From Polaribacter marinaquae (GTDB lineage: Bacteria > Bacteroidota > Bacteroidia > Flavobacteriales > Flavobacteriaceae), in NCBI RefSeq assembly GCF_038019025.1, contig NZ_CP150496.1, positions 2,186,001 to 2,250,000 on the forward strand: a stretch of 64,000 nt of DNA. Direction: 5' to 3'. Below the pieces are notes generated by a model. The model was not told the origin of the DNA. It saw nothing but the letters and a program-made list of their open reading frames with translations, and did not search any database. Below are positions 24,815-32,546 of this stretch, piece by piece; positions within the stretch are counted from its first letter, which is position 1; every line of letters starts with the position of its first letter. A program made the position numbers and the translations under genes.

Positions 24815-25948
24815 GTGAGTTTTAAGAAACAAGATATATATAAGGCATTAGAAACTATTACCGCGCCAGGAGAAGGTAAAAGTTTAGTTGAAAACAATAA
24901 CATTACCAATGTTGTTACTTTTGGTAACGAAGTAGAGGTAGATGTTACTATTAGCAACCCAACGTTGCAGGCAAAAAAGAAAATCGAGTCAGAGATTTCT
25001 AAATCAATTAAAACAAATGTTTCAGAAGAGATAACTGTAAAGGTTAATGTTAAGGTAGAAAAACCAGCAGTTAAAGAAAACCCGAATCAAATTAGAGGTA
25101 AAGAAATACCTAACATAAAAAATATAATTGCCATTGCCTCTGGTAAAGGTGGTGTTGGTAAATCTACAATTACAGCAAATACAGCTATTTCTTTAGCAAA
25201 AATGGGTTTTAATGTTGGTGTTTTAGATGCTGATGTTTATGGTCCGTCGCAACATATTATGTTCGATGTAGAAAAGCAAAAACCACTTTCTGTTAATGTA
25301 GATGGTCGTTCTAAAATGAAACCTATTGAAAATTACGGAGTAAAATTATTATCGTTAGGTTTCTTTACAAACCCAGATCAAGCAGTTATTTGGCGTGGAC
25401 CAATGGCTTCGAAAGCATTAAATCAATTAATTTTTGATGCAGATTGGGGTGAATTAGATTTTCTATTGATAGACTTACCTCCAGGAACCGGAGATGTGCA
25501 TTTATCAATAGTACAAGCACTTCCAATTAACGGTGCTGTAGTAGTTAGTACGCCACAAAACATTGCTTTAGCAGATGCAAAAAAAGGAGTTGCAATGTTT
25601 CAGCAAGAAAATATTAATGTGCCAGTTTTAGGAATTATAGAAAACATGGCATATTTTACACCAGAAGAGTTACCAAACAATAAATATTATATATTTGGGC
25701 AAGATGGCGCAAAAAATTTAGCAACAGACATTAATACTAAGTTTTTAGGAGAAGTTCCTTTAGTGCAAAGTATTAGAGAGTCTGGTGATGTTGGTCATCC
25801 GGTAGCATTACAAAACGGAACAATTTTAGAAGAATCTTTTAACGAGATTACCAAAGAAATGGTTTCAGAATTATTAAAAAGAAACGAAAACTTACCACCA
25901 ACAGAAGTTGTTAGAATAACAACAATGAGTGGTTGTAGTTCAAAATAA
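24815..25948 (+). CDS. Mrp/NBP35 family Fe-S cluster carrier ATPase
   Basis: A 377-residue fusion of an N-terminal MIP18/DUF59 domain (1-85) and a Mrp P-loop ATPase with deviant Walker A ASGKGGVGKST (108-118) and LIDLPPGTGDVHL. It delivers Fe-S clusters to apo-proteins. The CxxC that usually follows the IENMSYF block is replaced by TPEE (IENMAYFTPEELP), a form I associate with Bacteroidota; a single Cys remains in the C-terminal GCSSK. The start is a GTG. NifU follows 11 bases later, an Fe-S operon. Confidence 0.9.
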   Translation: MSFKKQDIYKALETITAPGEGKSLVENNNITNVVTFGNEVEVDVTISNPTLQAKKKIESEISKSIKTNVSEEITVKVNVKVEKPAVKENPNQIRGKEIPNIKNIIAIASGKGGVGKSTITANTAISLAKMGFNVGVLDADVYGPSQHIMFDVEKQKPLSVNVDGRSKMKPIENYGVKLLSLGFFTNPDQAVIWRGPMASKALNQLIFDADWGELDFLLIDLPPGTGDVHLSIVQALPINGAVVVSTPQNIALADAKKGVAMFQQENINVPVLGIIENMAYFTPEELPNNKYYIFGQDGAKNLATDINTKFLGEVPLVQSIRESGDVGHPVALQNGTILEESFNEITKEMVSELLKRNENLPPTEVVRITTMSGCSSK

Positions 25949-25959
25949 ATTCATTTTAT

Positions 25960-26196
25960 ATGACAGCACAAGAAACATTAGACAATGTAGAAAAAGCGTT
26001 AGAAGAAATTCGCCCTTTTTTAATGAGTGATGGCGGTAATATTAAACTTTTATCTATAGAAGATGCTATTGTAAAAGTACAATTAGAAGGCGCTTGCACG
26101 GGTTGTTCTGTAAACCAAATGACCTTAAAAAATGGTGTAGAAGCTACAATTAAAAAGTATGCACCGCAAATAGAAGAAGTTATAAATGTGGCGTAA
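25960..26196 (+). CDS. NifU C-terminal domain (Nfu) Fe-S scaffold protein
   Basis: A 78-residue Nfu-type protein that carries a [4Fe-4S] or [2Fe-2S] cluster at the CTGC motif (C46, C49) in the conserved LEGACTGCSVNQMTLKNGVE context. It starts 11 bases behind the Mrp gene, so both are co-expressed and probably hand clusters to client enzymes. Confidence 0.92.
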   Translation: MTAQETLDNVEKALEEIRPFLMSDGGNIKLLSIEDAIVKVQLEGACTGCSVNQMTLKNGVEATIKKYAPQIEEVINVA

Positions 26197-26235
26197 ACTG
26201 ACAAAAATCAGTTTTTAAATTAAAGCAATAATATA

Positions 26236-26335
26236 ATTTTGGGCGTTCCCTAAAAAGGTCGGGCTTTTGCACTCGCTTTTTTTACAGAAAAAGTAAAAAA
26301 GAGCTCAAACAAATGCTGCAATCCCTAACGCAAAC
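26236..26335. repeat. Flavobacterial dispersed intergenic repeat, GGGCGTT...CCCTAACGC type
   Basis: The stretch opens with TTTTGGGCGTTCCC, contains GGTCGGGCTTTTGCACTCGC and an internal hairpin (CTTTTTTTAC / GTAAAAAAG), and closes with TGCAATCCCTAACGCAAAC. The ends are imperfect inverted repeats (GGCGTT versus AACGC). I recognise this architecture from many flavobacterial genomes as a noncoding repeat; no open frame is present. It lies between nfu and the ferredoxin-NADP reductase. Confidence 0.65.
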
Positions 26336-26346
26336 AATAAAAATAA

Positions 26347-26380
26347 AAGCCTCACAAGAATAAAACTTTGTGAGGTTTTA
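26347..26380 (+). terminator. Hairpin upstream of ferredoxin-NADP reductase
   Basis: CCTCACAA pairs with TTGTGAGG and is followed by TTTT. It would end the mrp-nfu transcript, 15 bases before the next ATG. Confidence 0.65.
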
Positions 26381-26394
26381 AAACATAATAAAGA

Positions 26395-27450
26395 ATGATT
26401 ACTACAGATATCTTAATAATAGGCGCAGGACCAACAGGTTTGTTTACCGTTTTTGAAGCAGGTTTGTTAAAATTGCGTTGTCATTTAATAGATGCTTTGC
26501 CACAACCTGGTGGGCAATGTTCAGAAATTTATCCGAAGAAACCTATTTATGACATACCTGCTTATCCAGAAATTTTAGCAGGAGATTTAACCGAAAGGTT
26601 AATGGAGCAAATAAAACAATTTGAGCCAGGTTTTACGTTAGGTGAAAGAGCAGATACTGTAGAAAAACAAGAAGATGGTACTTTTATTGTTACCACAAAT
26701 AAAGGGACAAAACACCATGCAAAAGTAGTTGCAATTGCGGGTGGTTTAGGTTCTTTTGAGCCAAGAAAGCCACCGATTCCTAACATTAAAGATTTTGAAG
26801 ACAAAGGTGTTGAGTATATTATTAGAGATCCAGAGTTTTATAGAGATAAAAAAGTAGTAATTTCTGGTGGTGGAGATTCTGCGTTAGATTGGTCTATTTT
26901 CTTAACAGATGTTGCGTCTTCTGTAACTTTAATACATAGAAGAAACGAATTTAGAGGTGCCTTAGATTCTGTAGACAAAGTACAAGAATTAAAAGATGCT
27001 GGTAAAATTACACTTATAACACCAGCAGAAGTTAAAGGTATTATTGGTGCAGATAAAGTAGAAGGTGTTTCTGTTGTTAAAAAAGGCGAAGAACCTTTTA
27101 CTATAGAAACAGATCATTTTATTCCTTTATTTGGGTTGTCTCCAAAGCTAGGTCCAATTGCAAATTGGGGCTTAGAAATCGAAAAAAATGCAATTAAAGT
27201 TAACAATGCGTTAGATTATCAAACAAATATATCAGGTATTTATGCCATTGGAGATGTAAACACATATCCTGGTAAGTTAAAGTTAATTCTTTGTGGTTTT
27301 CACGAAGCAACATTAATGTGCCAAAGCGCTTATAAAAGAATTTTTCCTGATAAAAAATATGTGATGAAGTACACAACTGTAGGAGGAATTGATGGTTTCG
27401 ACGGTACAAGAAAAGAAGCGCCAAAAGCAGTCGTAAAAAAGATAGAATAA
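26395..27450 (+). CDS. Ferredoxin-NADP reductase, thioredoxin-reductase-like
   Basis: A 351-residue two-dinucleotide-domain flavoprotein. The FAD motif GAGPTGLFTVFEAG is at 10-23, PQPGGQCSEIYP follows, the NADPH motif ISGGGDSALDW is near 157-167, and GDVNTYPGKLKL binds FAD near the C-terminus. The CxxC redox pair of thioredoxin reductase is absent, which points to the YumC/Chlorobium-type FNR that exchanges electrons between NADPH and ferredoxin. Its place next to Fe-S assembly genes fits. Confidence 0.85.
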   Translation: MITTDILIIGAGPTGLFTVFEAGLLKLRCHLIDALPQPGGQCSEIYPKKPIYDIPAYPEILAGDLTERLMEQIKQFEPGFTLGERADTVEKQEDGTFIVTTNKGTKHHAKVVAIAGGLGSFEPRKPPIPNIKDFEDKGVEYIIRDPEFYRDKKVVISGGGDSALDWSIFLTDVASSVTLIHRRNEFRGALDSVDKVQELKDAGKITLITPAEVKGIIGADKVEGVSVVKKGEEPFTIETDHFIPLFGLSPKLGPIANWGLEIEKNAIKVNNALDYQTNISGIYAIGDVNTYPGKLKLILCGFHEATLMCQSAYKRIFPDKKYVMKYTTVGGIDGFDGTRKEAPKAVVKKIE

Positions 27451-27478
27451 AAAAAATAAGCTAATTTTTTAATAAAAT

Positions 27479-27544
27479 AAGGAGATTTTAAGTAATATTA
27501 TAAATAGATTTTTAGACTATTGTATAATTACTTAAAATCTCCTT
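27479..27544. repeat. 18-bp perfect inverted repeat between FNR and hmgA
   Basis: Arms 27479-27496 (AAGGAGATTTTAAGTAAT) and 27527-27544 are exact complements around a 30-base AT-rich loop. The right arm is followed by TGCTTTTTG and then the hmgA -7 box. It could be the FNR terminator or a long leader/operator element. Confidence 0.6.
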
Positions 27545-27553
27545 TGCTTTTTG

Positions 27554-27561
27554 TATATTTG
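27554..27561 (+). promoter_or_regulatory. -7 box (TATATTTG) upstream of hmgA
   Basis: TATATTTG; predicted transcript start near 27565 leaves an unusually long leader of about 130 bases before hmgA, containing an 18-codon frame at 27585-27641. Confidence 0.45.
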
Positions 27562-27696
27562 TGTAGTTAACTAAATCGATTGAAATGTATTCAGATTTAC
27601 TATCACACTTAAAATTTCTTATCAAACGCAATCCAGAATAACTATTCTTAAATCTTTATTTTAATCAATTTTATTAATTTAAATTTTAAGAAAAAC

Positions 27697-28854
27697 ATGC
27701 CTTTTTATCATAAATTAGGAGAAATCCCTCCAAAAAGACACACACAGTTTCGTAAAGAAGACGGTAGTTTGTACTACGAACAATTGTTTGGTACCATTGG
27801 TTTCGACGGAATGTCTACCAATAGTTATCATGAACATAGACCAACAATGGTCAAAGAAATACGCAAGCAATATTCTGTAAAACCTAAAATTGCAAAAGAA
27901 AACAATATTCAATCATATCGCTTTCGCGGATTTCAAGTTCCGCCAGAAAATGATTATTTAGAAAGTAGAAAAGTAGTTTTAACAAACTCTGATTGTAATA
28001 TAATTTTATCTGCACCAAAACAATCTACTACAGAATATTTTTACAAAAACACAGATGCAGATGAAGTTATTTTTATCCATAAAGGAACCGGGAAATTAAG
28101 AACGCATCTAGGAAATATAGATTTTAAATACGGCGATTATCTAGTAATACCACGTGGCGTTATTTATAAATTAGATTTCGATGATGAAAACAATCGTTTG
28201 TTTATTGTAGAATCTTACTCGCCCGTTTATACACCAAAACGTTACCGAAATTGGTTTGGTCAGTTGTTAGAACATTCTCCTTTTTGCGAGCGAGATTTAA
28301 GAAGACCTTACGAATTAGAAACAAATAACGAATTAGGAGATTTTTTAATCAAAGTAAAAAAACAAGGCGAAATTATAGAAATGGTATACGCATCTCATCC
28401 TTTTGATGTTGTAGGTTACGATGGATATAATTTTCCGTACGCATTTTCTATTCACGATTTCGAACCAATAACAGGTCGTATTCATCAACCGCCACCAGTA
28501 CATCAAACTTTTGAAACAAATGCATTTGTAATTTGCAGTTTTGTACCGCGTTTGTATGATTATCATCCAAATTCAATACCTGCGCCATACAATCATAGTA
28601 ATATAGATTCTGACGAAGTTCTGTATTATGTAGATGGCGATTTTATGAGTAGAAACGATATCGATCAAGGTCACATTTCATTGCATCCAGCAGGTATTCC
28701 GCATGGGCCACACCCCGGAACAACAGAAAAAAGTATCGGAAAAACAAAAACCGAAGAATTGGCAGTTATGGTAGACACTTTTAAACCTTTAATGGTTACA
28801 GAAGAAGCCATGAAAATTGCCGATGAAGATTATTACAAATCGTGGTTGGAGTAA
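27697..28854 (+). CDS. hmgA: Homogentisate 1,2-dioxygenase
   Basis: It opens the homogentisate ring to maleylacetoacetate in tyrosine and phenylalanine breakdown. The 385-residue cupin protein starts MPFYHKLGEIPPKRH, has the YHEHRPT block at about 44-50, the cupin DEVIFIHKGTGKLRTH and the C-terminal metal region HPAGIPHGPHPG, with conserved histidines and a glutamate for non-haem iron. It is the first gene of an operon with hpd, interrupted by a four-helix-bundle gene. Confidence 0.93.
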   Translation: MPFYHKLGEIPPKRHTQFRKEDGSLYYEQLFGTIGFDGMSTNSYHEHRPTMVKEIRKQYSVKPKIAKENNIQSYRFRGFQVPPENDYLESRKVVLTNSDCNIILSAPKQSTTEYFYKNTDADEVIFIHKGTGKLRTHLGNIDFKYGDYLVIPRGVIYKLDFDDENNRLFIVESYSPVYTPKRYRNWFGQLLEHSPFCERDLRRPYELETNNELGDFLIKVKKQGEIIEMVYASHPFDVVGYDGYNFPYAFSIHDFEPITGRIHQPPPVHQTFETNAFVICSFVPRLYDYHPNSIPAPYNHSNIDSDEVLYYVDGDFMSRNDIDQGHISLHPAGIPHGPHPGTTEKSIGKTKTEELAVMVDTFKPLMVTEEAMKIADEDYYKSWLE

Positions 28855-28890
28855 ATTAGAGAAAAGAAGTTAGATGAAAGAATAAAGAAA

Positions 28891-29250
28891 ATGGAGAAGC
28901 GAAAAAGACATAATTACAAGAATTTAAAGATTTGGAAAATCGGAATTGAAATTGTTGATGATGTTTTTGGGCTTTTGAGTGAGTTTCCTAAAGATGAAAA
29001 ATTCGGGTTAAGATCTCAATTAAGTAGATGCTCTATTTCAATTCCTAGTAATATTGCAGAAGGTTCATCTAGAACTGATAAATCATTTTCGCATTTTTTA
29101 GATATTTCTCTAGGTTCTTCTTTCGAACTTGAAACCCAATTAATAATAGCTTGCAATAGAAATTATATAAAAAAAGAACAATTAACAAAGATTGAAGTAA
29201 AAATTCAAGAATTTCAAAAGATGACCATGTGTTTTCAAGATAAGCTCTAA
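28891..29250 (+). CDS. Four helix bundle protein (S23/IVS family)
   Basis: A 119-residue all-helical protein of the family first seen in intervening sequences of 23S rRNA: the N-terminal KRHNYKNLKIWKIGIEIV, then SQLSRCSISIPSNIAEGSSR (about 43-62) and LSRCS/SFELETQL blocks are diagnostic. Free-standing copies are scattered through Bacteroidota. It splits the hmgA-hpd operon, flanked by a purine-rich tract on the left (28858-28890) and a pyrimidine-rich tract on the right (29251-29285). Role unknown. Confidence 0.9.
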   Translation: MEKRKRHNYKNLKIWKIGIEIVDDVFGLLSEFPKDEKFGLRSQLSRCSISIPSNIAEGSSRTDKSFSHFLDISLGSSFELETQLIIACNRNYIKKEQLTKIEVKIQEFQKMTMCFQDKL

Positions 29251-29297
29251 AAATCTTTTCTCTTGTATCTCTTCTCTCTTTTCTATAAAATAAACAG

Positions 29298-30461
29298 ATG
29301 AGTAAAAAAGAAATAAAATCAGTAAACTACGGTTTAGAAAAAATATTTGAAGGAGCACAAGATTTCCTTCCACTTTTAGGAACAGATTACGTAGAGTTTT
29401 ACGTAGGTAACGCAAAACAAGCAGCTCATTTTTACAAAACAGCTTTCGGTTTCCAATCACATGCATATAAAGGTTTAGAAACCGGATCTACAGATTCTGT
29501 ATCTTATGTACTTACACAAGATAAAATAAAATTGATGCTAACAACGCCGTTAAATAGCAAGTCGCCAATTAACGACCATATTGTAAAACATGGTGACGGA
29601 GTTAAAGTAGTTGCGCTTTGGGTTGAAGATGCCAGAAAAGCATACGAAGAAACAACATCTAGAGGTGCAAAATCTTATATGGAACCAACCGTAGAAAAAG
29701 ATGAACACGGTGAAGTTATAAGAGCCGGAATTTATACTTACGGTGAAACTGTTCATATGTTTGTAGAACGTAAAAATTACAACGGCGCATTTTTACCAGG
29801 CTTTCAAAAATGGGAATCAGACTACAATCCGCCAACAGCTGGTTTAAAGTATATCGATCATATGGTTGGTAATGTTGGTTGGAATCAAATGGATGTTTGG
29901 GTGAAATGGTACGAAGACGTTATGGGATTCGAAAACTTTTTATCTTTTGATGATAAGCAAATACATACAGAATACTCAGCATTAATGAGTAAAGTTATGT
30001 CTAACGGAAATGGACGAATCAAATTTCCTATAAACGAGCCAGCAGAAGGTAAGAAACGTTCTCAAATAGAAGAATATCTAGATTTTTATGAAGGTGCAGG
30101 TGTACAACATATCGCGGTTGCAACAGATGATATTTTAAAAACAGTATCGCAATTAAGAACAAACGGAGTAGAGTTTTTATCTACTCCACCAGATGAATAT
30201 TATAAATCTGTTCCTGGTCGTTTAGAAGAGTTTAGTCATGAGTTAAAAGAAGATATCGAAAAACTTAAAGGTTTAGGTATTATGATTGATGCGGATGAAG
30301 AAGGTTATTTATTACAAATTTTCACAAAACCAGTAGAAGATAGGCCAACCTTATTTTTTGAAATCATCCAAAGAATGGGAGCAAAAGGTTTTGGAGCAGG
30401 AAACTTTAAGGCGTTGTTTGAGTCTATAGAAAGAGAACAAGCAAAAAGAGGAACTTTATAA
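29298..30461 (+). CDS. hpd: 4-hydroxyphenylpyruvate dioxygenase
   Basis: It converts 4-hydroxyphenylpyruvate to homogentisate, the substrate of the upstream hmgA product. The 387-residue protein has two VOC domains; the iron ligands are H188 (KYIDHMVGN), H271 (GVQHIAVAT) and E355 (LFFEIIQRM), and the C-terminal gating helix GAGNFKALFESIE is intact. It ends in a strong terminator at 30491-30532. Confidence 0.96.
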   Translation: MSKKEIKSVNYGLEKIFEGAQDFLPLLGTDYVEFYVGNAKQAAHFYKTAFGFQSHAYKGLETGSTDSVSYVLTQDKIKLMLTTPLNSKSPINDHIVKHGDGVKVVALWVEDARKAYEETTSRGAKSYMEPTVEKDEHGEVIRAGIYTYGETVHMFVERKNYNGAFLPGFQKWESDYNPPTAGLKYIDHMVGNVGWNQMDVWVKWYEDVMGFENFLSFDDKQIHTEYSALMSKVMSNGNGRIKFPINEPAEGKKRSQIEEYLDFYEGAGVQHIAVATDDILKTVSQLRTNGVEFLSTPPDEYYKSVPGRLEEFSHELKEDIEKLKGLGIMIDADEEGYLLQIFTKPVEDRPTLFFEIIQRMGAKGFGAGNFKALFESIEREQAKRGTL

Positions 30462-30490
30462 GTAAAGTTTTTATTATAAAGTAATATTAC

Positions 30491-30532
30491 AACCAAGAGT
30501 AAGATGATTATCATTTTACTCTTGGTTTTTTA
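30491..30532 (+). terminator. Terminator behind hpd
   Basis: AACCAAGAGTAA pairs with TTACTCTTGGTT and the inner GATGA/TCAT can extend the stem; six T follow. Confidence 0.9.
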
Positions 30533-30601
30533 TTTGGCAAATAAATTAGATTTTCAAAAAAAAGTCTTGTTTCTTTGTTCTTAGATCTTGATTCTTAAAT
30601 T

Positions 30602-31519
30602 ATGAACAGAGAAGAAATACTTAAAGCAATAGAAGAAAAATACGATAAATTAGGCGTTCCTGTAGATGCAATGTTAGAAGGTTTGTTGCATAGTACGCCA
30701 ATTACGTATTGGGATTATATTCAGACAGATGCACTTTTAGGTTTGCAAACACCAAGAACAACGCAACCAGATGAAATGGTTTTTATTATGTATCATCAAG
30801 TAAACGAGTTGCTTTTTAAAATGATTTTGTGGGAGATTGCGCAAGTATCAAAAACTATAGAAGTTACTGCAGATAAGTTTTCGATGCATTTAAATAGAAT
30901 TAGCAGGTATTTTGATATGCTTTGCAATTCTTTTTCTGTAATGGCAGAAGGTATGGAGAAAGAACAATATTTAAAATTTAGAAATACATTAACACCTGCA
31001 AGTGGTTTTCAATCGGCACAATATCGTAAAATAGAATTTGCATCTACAGAATTGATCAACCTAATAGACGCAAGATATAGAGATTCTATTGATAGAAATT
31101 CTTCTTTTAAAAATGCATACAATCATTTGTATTGGCAAGCAGCAGGTAAAAACTACACAACAGGTCAAAAATCTACATTATTAAACTTATTCGAAAAGAA
31201 ATATTTAGGTGAGTTTATAGATTTCATGGAAGATTATAACGATATAAATTTATCTCGAAAATTTAAAGAATTACCAAAAGATGTGCAGCAAAATCCAACT
31301 CTAATAAAGGCAATGAGGCATTACGATTATACCGTAAATGTAAAATGGGTAATGGCACATTATAACGCTGCTGGGAAATATTTAGGCGGAAAAGAAAAGG
31401 ATTTAGAGGCAACTGGCGGAAGTAGTTGGCGTAAATACATGCATCCAAAGTATCAAAGAAGAATTTTTTATCCGTATTTATGGAGCGAAGAAGAGTTAAA
31501 GAATTGGGGAACATTTTAG
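30602..31519 (+). CDS. kynA: Tryptophan 2,3-dioxygenase
   Basis: A 305-residue haem enzyme that opens the indole ring of tryptophan to N-formylkynurenine. The active-site histidine is H65 in FIMYHQVNELLFKM; the probable haem ligand is H253 in MAHYNAAGKYLGG, followed by the substrate loop ATGGSSW. It lies behind the tyrosine genes but after a strong terminator, so it has its own transcription; the leader (30560-30600) is pyrimidine-rich. The rest of the kynurenine pathway is not in the window. Confidence 0.9.
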   Translation: MNREEILKAIEEKYDKLGVPVDAMLEGLLHSTPITYWDYIQTDALLGLQTPRTTQPDEMVFIMYHQVNELLFKMILWEIAQVSKTIEVTADKFSMHLNRISRYFDMLCNSFSVMAEGMEKEQYLKFRNTLTPASGFQSAQYRKIEFASTELINLIDARYRDSIDRNSSFKNAYNHLYWQAAGKNYTTGQKSTLLNLFEKKYLGEFIDFMEDYNDINLSRKFKELPKDVQQNPTLIKAMRHYDYTVNVKWVMAHYNAAGKYLGGKEKDLEATGGSSWRKYMHPKYQRRIFYPYLWSEEELKNWGTF

Positions 31520-31567
31520 ATAACAATGTTACGATTTTCTTAAAAATTAGTATTTAAAGAAAACGTT

Positions 31568-31610
31568 AAAAAGTGATTTACAAATTATTAGTAAATCACT
31601 TTTTTCTTTT
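31568..31610 (+). terminator. Terminator behind kynA
   Basis: AAAAAGTGATTTAC pairs perfectly with GTAAATCACTTTTT around nine bases, T-rich tail. Confidence 0.9.
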
Positions 31611-31639
31611 TTGGAACAGTAATTGTCATTAGTTTTTTA

Positions 31640-31647
31640 TAAGTTTG
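31640..31647 (+). promoter_or_regulatory. -7 box (TAAGTTTG) of the DUF3108 gene
   Basis: TAAGTTTG ends six bases before the ATG at 31654; a start at about 31651 gives a leader of only three bases. The TTG at 31645 is part of this box and not a start codon. Confidence 0.5.
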
Positions 31648-31653
31648 AGAACT

Positions 31654-32424
31654 ATGAAAAAATATATCTTACTAATACTTACTGTAATAATAACAACTAC
31701 TACTTTTTCTCAAGAAGAAAAAGAAGCATTTAAAAGCGGAGAATGGTTGCGCTATAAGATGAGTTATAGTGGTTTTTTAAGAGCAGGAACTGCAATTTTA
31801 GAGGTAGATGAAAAAGATTTAAATGGTAAAAAAGTATACCATACAAAAGGATCTGGTTGGACTTCTGGAATGATAAAATGGTTTTTTAAAGTAGATGATG
31901 TTTACGAAAGTTATTTTGATAAAAACGATGTAAAACCTTATGTTTTTAAGAGAAAGATTGACGAAGGTGGTTATAAAAAGCATAGAATTACTAATTTTGA
32001 TTACAATACTAACAAAGCTTATATTCAAGATTTTGAAAATCAAAAAGATACAACAGTCGCATTTTCTAATGTACAAGACATGCTTTCATCTTTTTATTAT
32101 TTAAGAAATCAAGATGTAAAGCATATGGAAAAAGGAGATGAAATAGCAATAGATATGTTTATGGATTCTCAAATTTATCCATTTAAGCTCCGTTTTTTAG
32201 GTAGAGAAGTTTTAAAAACTAAGTTTGGTAAAATTAATTCTTTAATATTTAGGCCGTTAGTGCAATCTGGTAGAGTTTTTAAAGCGCAAGAAAGTGTAAC
32301 AATCTGGATTACTGATGATTTAAATAAAATACCAATTAAAATGAAAGCAGATTTATCTGTGGGTTCTTTAAGAGCAGAGCTAGAAGCTTACAAAGGTTTA
32401 GCTAACGATTTTAAAAAGAGTTAA
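31654..32424 (+). CDS. DUF3108 domain-containing exported protein
   Basis: 256 residues from the ATG at 31654: signal peptide MKKYILLILTVIITTTTFSQ, then a beta-rich DUF3108 domain (SGEWLRYKMSYSGFLRAGTA, VYHTKGSGWTSGMIKWFFKVDD, YKKHRITNFDY). Family members are periplasmic proteins of unknown function. I moved the start three codons downstream of a TTG because that TTG belongs to the -7 box and the signal peptide begins with MKK. Confidence 0.8.
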   Translation: MKKYILLILTVIITTTTFSQEEKEAFKSGEWLRYKMSYSGFLRAGTAILEVDEKDLNGKKVYHTKGSGWTSGMIKWFFKVDDVYESYFDKNDVKPYVFKRKIDEGGYKKHRITNFDYNTNKAYIQDFENQKDTTVAFSNVQDMLSSFYYLRNQDVKHMEKGDEIAIDMFMDSQIYPFKLRFLGREVLKTKFGKINSLIFRPLVQSGRVFKAQESVTIWITDDLNKIPIKMKADLSVGSLRAELEAYKGLANDFKKS

Positions 32425-32510
32425 ATAGATTTTATTTAATTTATTAAAACTTTAACGAAACCGTTTTAGGAACTTCCGGTTTAAGATTTAAAATAAATCA
32501 ATTTTATTTG

Positions 32511-32518
32511 TACTTTTG
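32511..32518 (+). promoter_or_regulatory. -7 box (TACTTTTG) of the M23-pgi operon
   Basis: TACTTTTG, predicted transcript start near 32522. This rules out the TTG at 32508 as start and fits the TTG at 32547. Confidence 0.45.
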
Positions 32519-32546
32519 GGTGTTAAATTTAATAGCTCCCAATTTT

